64,000 nucleotides of DNA from Rhizomys pruinosus (taxonomy: Eukaryota > Chordata > Mammalia > Rodentia > Spalacidae): the NCBI GenBank assembly GCA_009823505.1, contig VZQC01005558.1, positions 1,704,969 to 1,768,968 of the forward strand, given 5' to 3'. The position numbers and the translations under genes are program-made. Under the pieces are notes generated by a model. The model was not told where the DNA came from. It searched no databases and worked only from the letters and a program-made list of their open reading frames with translations. Positions 58,480-64,000 of this stretch are shown here, in pieces. Position 1 is the stretch's first letter. The number at the start of each line of letters is the position of its first letter.

Positions 58480-58712
58480 GGAACAATGGTGATAAAGGGA
58501 AAGAAGGAACCTGAGAAAGAGCAGTAGGAGACAGATGTTACTAAGGGGGAAATGGGTAGAATGGAGGTGTTTAAAAGGGAGGGGTAAAGGGAGGGTTACA
58601 CAAGGAACTATGGGGTAAAGGAGAAGATGGGGTTCAAGAGACTTGTATTACCAAGGGAAAAATGGGGAAAATGGAGACACTTTAAATGGGAGGGCATGGG
58701 GGAGGGTTACAC

Positions 58713-58767
<55 letters not shown>

Positions 58768-58800
58768 CAGAGAGAGACAGAGAGGAGAGAGAGAGGAGAT
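58480..58800. repeat. Purine-rich tandem duplication and (GA)n tract
   Basis: Two ~110-base copies start at 58528 and 58638 (gagac..t.tta.yaaggg; shared end gagggttacacargga), followed by (GA)n with GACA variants at about 58695-58798. The plus strand is nearly all purine. Confidence 0.85.
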
Positions 58801-60238
58801 AAATAATGCCTAACTAGTGTAAAAATACAGAGGGAATCATATTAGTCCAAAAACCTACTAATGAATTACACATATAATATATCTGCATGAGTCCATGTGT
58901 ATAGCTTAAGGCTACATAACAAGAAACAGTACTAGATAGGAGAAACCTTCCTTTCAGTTGTTGGCCGGGGTAGTCCAAGAGACTCCCCAAAATTACAGAG
59001 GCTATTGCCACAGCCCTTGATTACCTCCTAGAACTTGAAGGTAAGGCCTTTTTGCTGAAGATAGGACTTAACTTTAAGGACTAGAACTGGAGCAATAGAG
59101 CTAGAATTGGCCTGGAAGCCATTTCCCTTAAAGGCTAGCTCTGTAGCTTTGGAGAGTACAATGCTGCTAATGGAGAACATCAACCAATGATTCTAACCCC
59201 AATTTCAAGGACTAATAACCACATCATAATCAGCACAACAAAGGACACTGGTGCAAAAGTGGCACTTTTATCTTGAAGGTAATCAACAGTTACCTAATTG
59301 GACTGAAGCCAACTCAATGGGAGGAAACTCCTGTGTGGTACTGCAAACATATACAAATACACATGCCTGGAGAGGTAACAGATCTTAGAGAAAACCCCAA
59401 AGTGTTACATCCCTGGACTAATGTAATTTCTTTCTATGTGCAAAATACAGATCCTTATATTTACAGACAAGTATCCCACTAAAGAAGCTTCTTTTGCAAC
59501 AGCTATAGACCATTAAAAAGTTCCATAACAGTTCACATACATAGATATTGCCTATGAACTGCTAAAGCCTAAGTGATATTTCTGCAATGCAACCTCTATA
59601 CCTCAGGCTCATGGAACATAGAAAAATATGTGATAGAACACTATTGCACTTCTCAGTTCTTATCAATGCAGCTCTTTCATGAAACAGGAACACAAAAGGT
59701 CACAAATGGCCAAAGCATAAAGAGTAAGAGTCTGTACACTGCGGGTCCTTGACAAGACTCCTATGTTAAATTCCACCCACCCAGGGTTCAAGGACCTTTG
59801 CCCAAGAGGGAAGAGAAAGATTGTTGACTATACAGAAGTTGAGACCTACACACTCCTGGGACCTTTCTCATATGAACCTAGAGCAATGGTGTCAGCATGT
59901 ACAAGACCCATGAAAATTCAAGCTTACAAAAATCCAGCAGAGAACTGTGGACTCTGCTGCATGACCCAATCTTAGTTAAAGAATTGTTGGAAGCTAATTA
60001 GTGCTGGGTGAGGAAGAGCTGATCTTAAAATGAGGGGCTATAGATAGGCTGACCAGATCCCAGTGGATGAACTTGCACTGAAGACAGCTGGGGACACTAA
60101 CTTGACACAATAGTCCTTTACATAAATGACAGAATGTCTGCATTCCAGTGGGAGTGGGACTATAGGAGGGTGTCAGTGGGAAAGGGGGATAAAGATGATT
60201 AAGACTAATTAAGATGTTCTGTATGACACCTACATCAA
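58801..60238 (+). repeat. Unassigned region, possibly old LINE-1 (Lx) 3' sequence
   Basis: 58960-59040 recurs at 52.3 kb, so at least part is dispersed repeat. The right end (gaagagctgatcttaaaatg and the G-rich gtgggagtgggactatagga) recalls older rodent LINE-1 3' UTRs from memory. No gene is seen; short open frames lack domains. Confidence 0.35.
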
Positions 60239-60540
60239 AAAGATCATCCATCATGATGAAGTTGGAGTCATACCAGAGATGCAGGGATGGTTCAACATAC
60301 ACAAATCAATAAATATCATAAAATACATAAATGGACTGAAAGCCAAAAAGCACAAAATCATTTCAATTGATGCAGGAAAAGCCTTTGACAAGATCCAGCA
60401 TCCCTTCATGTTTAAAGTCCTAGAGGGAATAGGACTGAAAGGAATATTCCTCAACATGATCAAAGCCATATATAACAAACCCACTGCCAACATCATCCTA
60501 AATGGAGAAAAATTGGAACCATTTCCCTTAAAAGTGAGAA

Positions 60541-60691
60541 GCCGGGTGTGGTGGTACACGCCTTTAATCCTAGCACTTGGGAGGCAGAGGCAGGCAGATC
60601 TTTGTGAGTTCAAGGCCATCCTGGTCTACAGAGTGAGTTCCAGGACAGCTGGGGCTACAGGGAGACCCTGTCTCAAAAAGACCAAAAATAA
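60541..60691 (+). mobile_element. B1 SINE in LINE-1 ORF2, frame-preserving
   Basis: Full-length B1 from gccgggtgtggtggtacacg to gtctcaaaaagaccaaaaat. Perfect 11-bp target duplication aaaagtgagaa at 60530-60540 and 60692-60702. The total insert of 162 bases is a multiple of three. Confidence 0.97.
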
Positions 60692-61175
60692 AAAAGTGAG
60701 AACCCAGCAAGGCTGCCCCTTATCACGACTCCTCTTCAATATAGTTCTTGAAACACTTCCTAGGGCAATAAGACAAGAGAAGGAAATTAAAGGAGTACTA
60801 ATCAGAAAAGAAGAAGCTTTCCCTTTTTGCAGATGATATGATAGTTTACATAAGAGATGCTAAAAACTCCACCACAAAACTTCTAGAAATGACTAGGAGT
60901 TTTAGTAAAGTGGCAGGATACAAAATTAACCTAGAAAAATCAGTAGCCTTTCTTTACATCAACAATAAACCAGTGGAGAAGGAATATAAGAAGACCTTCC
61001 CACTCACAATAGCCTCAAAAATAATAAGATACCTGGGAATAAACCTAACCAAAGATACCAAAGACCTCTACAACAAAAATTTTAAACCCCTGAGGAAGAT
61101 TGAAAAAGACATCAAAAGATGGAAAGACCTCCCATGCTCATGGATTGGTAAAGTTAATGTAAAAATGTCCATTTT

Positions 61176-61323
61176 GGCTAGGCGTAGTGGCACACACCTT
61201 TAATCCTAGCACTTGGGAGGCAGAGGCAGGCGGATCTTTGTGAGTTCAAGGCCAGCCTGGTCTACAGAGTGAGTTCTAGGACAGCTGGGGCTACAGGGAG
61301 ACCCTGTCTCAAAAAGACAAAAA
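61176..61323 (+). mobile_element. B1 SINE in LINE-1 ORF2
   Basis: Full-length B1 from ggctaggcgtagtggcacac to gtctcaaaaagacaaaaaa. Perfect 15-bp target duplication aaaaatgtccatttt at 61161-61175 and 61324-61338. Confidence 0.97.
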
Positions 61324-62687
61324 AAAAATGTCCATTTTACCCAAATTGATATACAGATTCAATGCAATCCCAATCAAAATCCTTATGAGCTTCTTCACAG
61401 ATTTGGAAAAAGAATCCTTAAATTCATATGGAAAAACAAAGACTCTGAATAGCTAAAGCAACCCTGAGTGAAAAATGCAATATAGGGGGGATTGCTCTAC
61501 CAGACTTCAAACTATATGACAGGGCCATAGTCATAAAGACAGCCTGGTACTGGCACAAAAACAGACCTGTTGACCAATGGAACAAAATTGAAGATCCAAA
61601 CTTGAGCTCATACAATTTCAACCCCCTCATATTTGACAAAAGGGCAAAAATCCCTCAATGGAGGAAGGATAACATCTTCAGCAAATGGTACTGGCAAAGT
61701 TGGATCACTATTTGTAGACAAAATTAAACCCCTACCTTTCACCCTGTACAAAAATAAACTCCAAGTGGATCAAAGATCTCAACATGAAGCCTGAAACCCT
61801 GAAGGTGATAAAACAAAAAGTTGGCAACAACCTACAAGACATAGGTGTAGGAAAAGACATTCTAAATCAGACAGCAGCTGCACAGGAAATAAGGTCAACA
61901 GTTGACAAATGGGACCTCATCAAACTCAAAAGCTTCAATCAAGGAAGTGAAGAGAAAATCCACACAGTGGGAGGAAATCTTTAACAACGAAACATCTGAC
62001 AGAGCATTAACGTCAAGAATATATAAACTACTCAAAAAGAAGTAAGAAAACAAATGACCTACTCAAAAGATGGAGTAAAGAGCTGAACAGAGACTCCATC
62101 AGTAAAGAATTAAAGATGGCTGAAAAACATCTTAAAAAGTGTTCAACATCATTAATAATTAAGGAAATACAAATTAAAACCACTCTCAGATATCTTCTCA
62201 CTCCAGTATGACTAGCTAAGATAAAGAAAACAAAAGAGGACAGATGTTGGAGAGGTTGTGGAGAATACTCATCCACTGCTGGTGGGAATGTAAACTTGTA
62301 CGACCACTATGGAAAGCAGTGTGGAAAAGCCTTAAAAGACTCAAAACGAGCCTACCACCTGACCCAGTCATACTACTCCTGGGCATATACCCAAAAGAGT
62401 CATCCTACCACAAAAATACATGCACATCTATGTTTATTGCAGTTCTCTTCACAATAGCAAAGAGCTGGAACCAACCCAAATGCCCCTCAACAGACAAGTG
62501 GATGACAAAAATGTGGTGAATCTACATAATGGAGTACTTATTCAGCAGTAAAAAAAAAAAAAAAAAAAAAAAAGACATCATGAATTTTGCAGGTAAATGG
62601 ATGGAACTCTAAGCCATTATGCTAAATGAAGTAACACTGTCCCAGAAAAACAAAGGGCAAATGGTTTCCCTCATTTGTGGATGCTAA

Positions 62688-63025
62688 CATCAAATCCCCC
62701 AGATGAAAGGCAAGCTGAACGTTATTGTTATATTTCTGTTTATCTGAGAGCAACTATGTTGTTATAATGTAAATCTCTCAAGGGATTCTAAAATCCACCC
62801 ACCACTTATTTTCAGACTCTGTAATTACTGTATATGGGTAGAGAGTATGTATTCCTATTTTAGAGTAATATAAAATTAATGGAGGAAAATGTGAATTTCT
62901 AAGCATAAAAAGAGACTGAGAGAAAGTTATGTCAGAATGCATGATCTGGGGTGGGGTGGGGGCAGGGGGAAGGAAAAGGGAATATGCTTAAACTGAATTG
63001 AAAAATGATGTCTGAAATCTCTTTA
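62688..63025 (+). mobile_element. LINE-1 3' UTR with G-quadruplex-type tract
   Basis: Follows the ORF2 stop. Four G runs at 62948-62951, 62953-62956, 62958-62962 and 62965-62969, with 1-2 base loops, fit the G4 pattern known from mammalian LINE-1 3' UTRs. The sister 3' UTRs at 18.57, 21.17 and 58.01 kb have weaker forms of the same tract. Confidence 0.85.
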
Positions 63026-63027
63026 AT

Positions 63028-63029
<2 letters not shown>

Positions 63030-63090
<61 letters not shown>
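63030..63090. repeat. (GATA)n microsatellite
   Basis: About 15 TAGA/GATA units directly after the LINE-1 end; probably grown from its A-rich tail. Confidence 0.97.
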
Positions 63091-63103
63091 GACCATGAAT
63101 AGC

Positions 63104-63358
63104 TGGGGGCCTTGAGAGGTTGCTCAATGGTTAAGAGCACTGGGTATTCTTGCAGAAGACACAGGTTTGAATCTCAGCACCCACATGGAAGCTAACAACA
63201 GTCTGTAACTCCAATTCCAAGGGATCCAGCACTTTACATTAACTGTGAGGAGTTCTTTCCTCCCTAGGCACTGCTCAATATGGGTGCACTTATAAGCATG
63301 CAGGCAATACCCTTATACACATAAAAAATAAATAAATAAATAAATAAATAAATAAATG
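63104..63358 (+). mobile_element. B3-like SINE with (AAAT)n tail
   Basis: Head gggccttgagaggttgctca, then atctcagcacccacatggaa and ctccaattccaagggatcca, ending in about eight AAAT units (63326-63356). Single-motif form. Confidence 0.85.
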
Positions 63359-63370
63359 GAATGTGAGAGG

Positions 63371-63440
63371 GTGGGGTGTGACTCAGTGATTGTAAGCTTG
63401 TCTAGCAGGCATGAGGCCTTGGGTTCTAAAATCACCATGT
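63371..63440 (+). mobile_element. ID-type SINE head
   Basis: ggtggggtgtgactcagtga with gcttgtctagcaggcatgag and gccttgggttc matches a diverged ID/B4 head with a pol III B-box remnant. Confidence 0.55.
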
Positions 63441-63509
63441 CACAGACCTTGCCACATAGCCAGAAGTCTCACATGATTCTCATATTCCATCCTGGTGGCT
63501 ATGAAGTTG

Positions 63510-63620
63510 GGATAGATCTGCTAGGAGTTAGGGGTTGGAGATGAGGTAAATATGATCAAAATACATTGTATGAAATTTTCAAAAAATTAATACACATATA
63601 TTTTTCAAATAAATAAAAGG
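63510..63620 (+). mobile_element. Older LINE-1 (Lx-like) 3' terminal fragment
   Basis: gttaggggttggagatgagg followed by atgatcaaaatacattgtat and an AT-rich tail, the hallmark end of older rodent LINE-1. Confidence 0.65.
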
Positions 63621-64000
63621 TGAAATAAGAGAACTGGTGATAACTAATGTTTGTGAGTTCAATCCTGAGTACTGCCAAGTAAAAAACAATAAGACATTGT
63701 TGCAGGCAGCATACTAAGGAACTAACTCTTTTTTTTCCTGCGGGTGAGGCATCCCATAAGCTGTTCTTTCATTGAAGTATCATGAAACGGCCCAAACTGC
63801 CAATACTAACTACTTATAGTTCTCTGAAAATAACAAATTATCTCTCAATAAACCAAGCAAAGGTGTTTAAGAAAAATTCTGGTTTTCTTTAAATGCCTTT
63901 CTGCCTCTATCTGCTTTCTCTCTGTAATTCTATTCAGTGTATGGTGCTGTGGGTAGATTTTTAGGGTGACGGTGCCTTATATCCCAGACTTTGATGACAA
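63621..64000. other. Single-copy sequence at window end
   Basis: No gene or repeat recognised; a T run lies at 63729-63737. Confidence 0.4.

Larger units (their letters stand above)
60239..62687 (+). pseudogene. LINE-1 ORF2 remnant (RT and C-terminal domains)
   Basis: The reverse transcriptase that performs target-primed reverse transcription. Visible: EMQGWFNI near 60275, the FDKIQHPF motif near 60384, catalytic FADD at 60826-60837, the FSKVAGYKINLEKS block near 60900-60942, the CPLSRLLFN block after the first B1, and the C-terminal FAGKWMEL near 62586-62608. A frameshift lies just before FADD, and an A run expanded at 62551-62573 breaks the C terminus. The first B1 is exactly in frame; the second is not. 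Confidence 0.88.
60239..63025 (+). mobile_element. LINE-1: ORF2 RT to 3' UTR, with two B1 insertions
   Basis: Contains ORF2 from the RT domain to its stop (TAA 62685-62687) and a 3' UTR to about 63025 with a G-rich tract. It is the best preserved LINE-1 coding sequence in the window. The 5' end is truncated at about 60239. B1 elements at 60541-60691 and 61176-61323 interrupt it, each with an exact target duplication. A (GATA)n tract follows the tail. Confidence 0.92.

Noticed and set aside
60279..60836. 185-codon open frame as a novel protein
   Set aside because: It is LINE-1 reverse transcriptase read through an in-frame B1 insertion; reported as such instead.

Overview
The window is vertebrate nuclear DNA from a muroid rodent. 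B1 SINEs, B2/B3-type SINEs, ID/B4-type SINEs and LINE-1 copies of rodent type are spread through it. The B1 3' half and the youngest B3-like subfamily do not look like the usual Mus or Rattus consensus, so another muroid lineage is likely; a gerbil-like species is only a guess from memory. I found no host protein-coding gene and no convincing exon. Almost all open frames are LINE-1 remnants, SINE read-through or chance frames. The region reads as intergenic or intronic sequence.

Layout. 1-6.9 kb: a degenerate LINE-1 with ORF1 and ORF2 (about 860-5945, plus strand), flanked by two diverged copies of an unclassified A-tailed repeat. 7-17.8 kb: mostly old single-copy sequence with many SINEs, including a young SINE inserted inside an older one at 13.4-13.9 kb. 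17.8-23.2 kb: a cluster of LINE-1 3' ends and older LINE-1 pieces, with a U6 snRNA pseudogene. 24.5-28.8 kb: a minus-strand LINE-1 that keeps its tandem 5' promoter monomers but has lost its 3' half. 30.1-31.6 kb: three copies of a rodent hAT-like repeat. 31.6-40.9 kb and 43.3-57.7 kb: mainly single-copy DNA, with blocks that look like conserved non-coding elements, a 30-bp minisatellite with a 120-bp higher-order period, and a perfect 14-bp hairpin. 41-42.4 kb: an AT palindromic array beside an old LINE-1. 57.8-64 kb: LINE-1 3' ends, a young SINE, and an ORF2/3'UTR copy carrying two B1 insertions with exact target-site duplications.

How the parts relate. The biology visible here is retrotransposition: LINE-1 is the source of reverse transcriptase, and the SINEs with A-rich tails and 10-16 bp target duplications are its passengers. 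The order of events can be read from nesting: old LINE-1, then B3-like and B1 SINEs, then the youngest B3-like copies. No previously undescribed multi-gene system is supported. The best leads are the SINE subfamily with an internal 17-bp duplication, the homeodomain-site-rich block near 36.2 kb, the inverted repeats at 32.8 and 46.95 kb, and the higher-order minisatellite.
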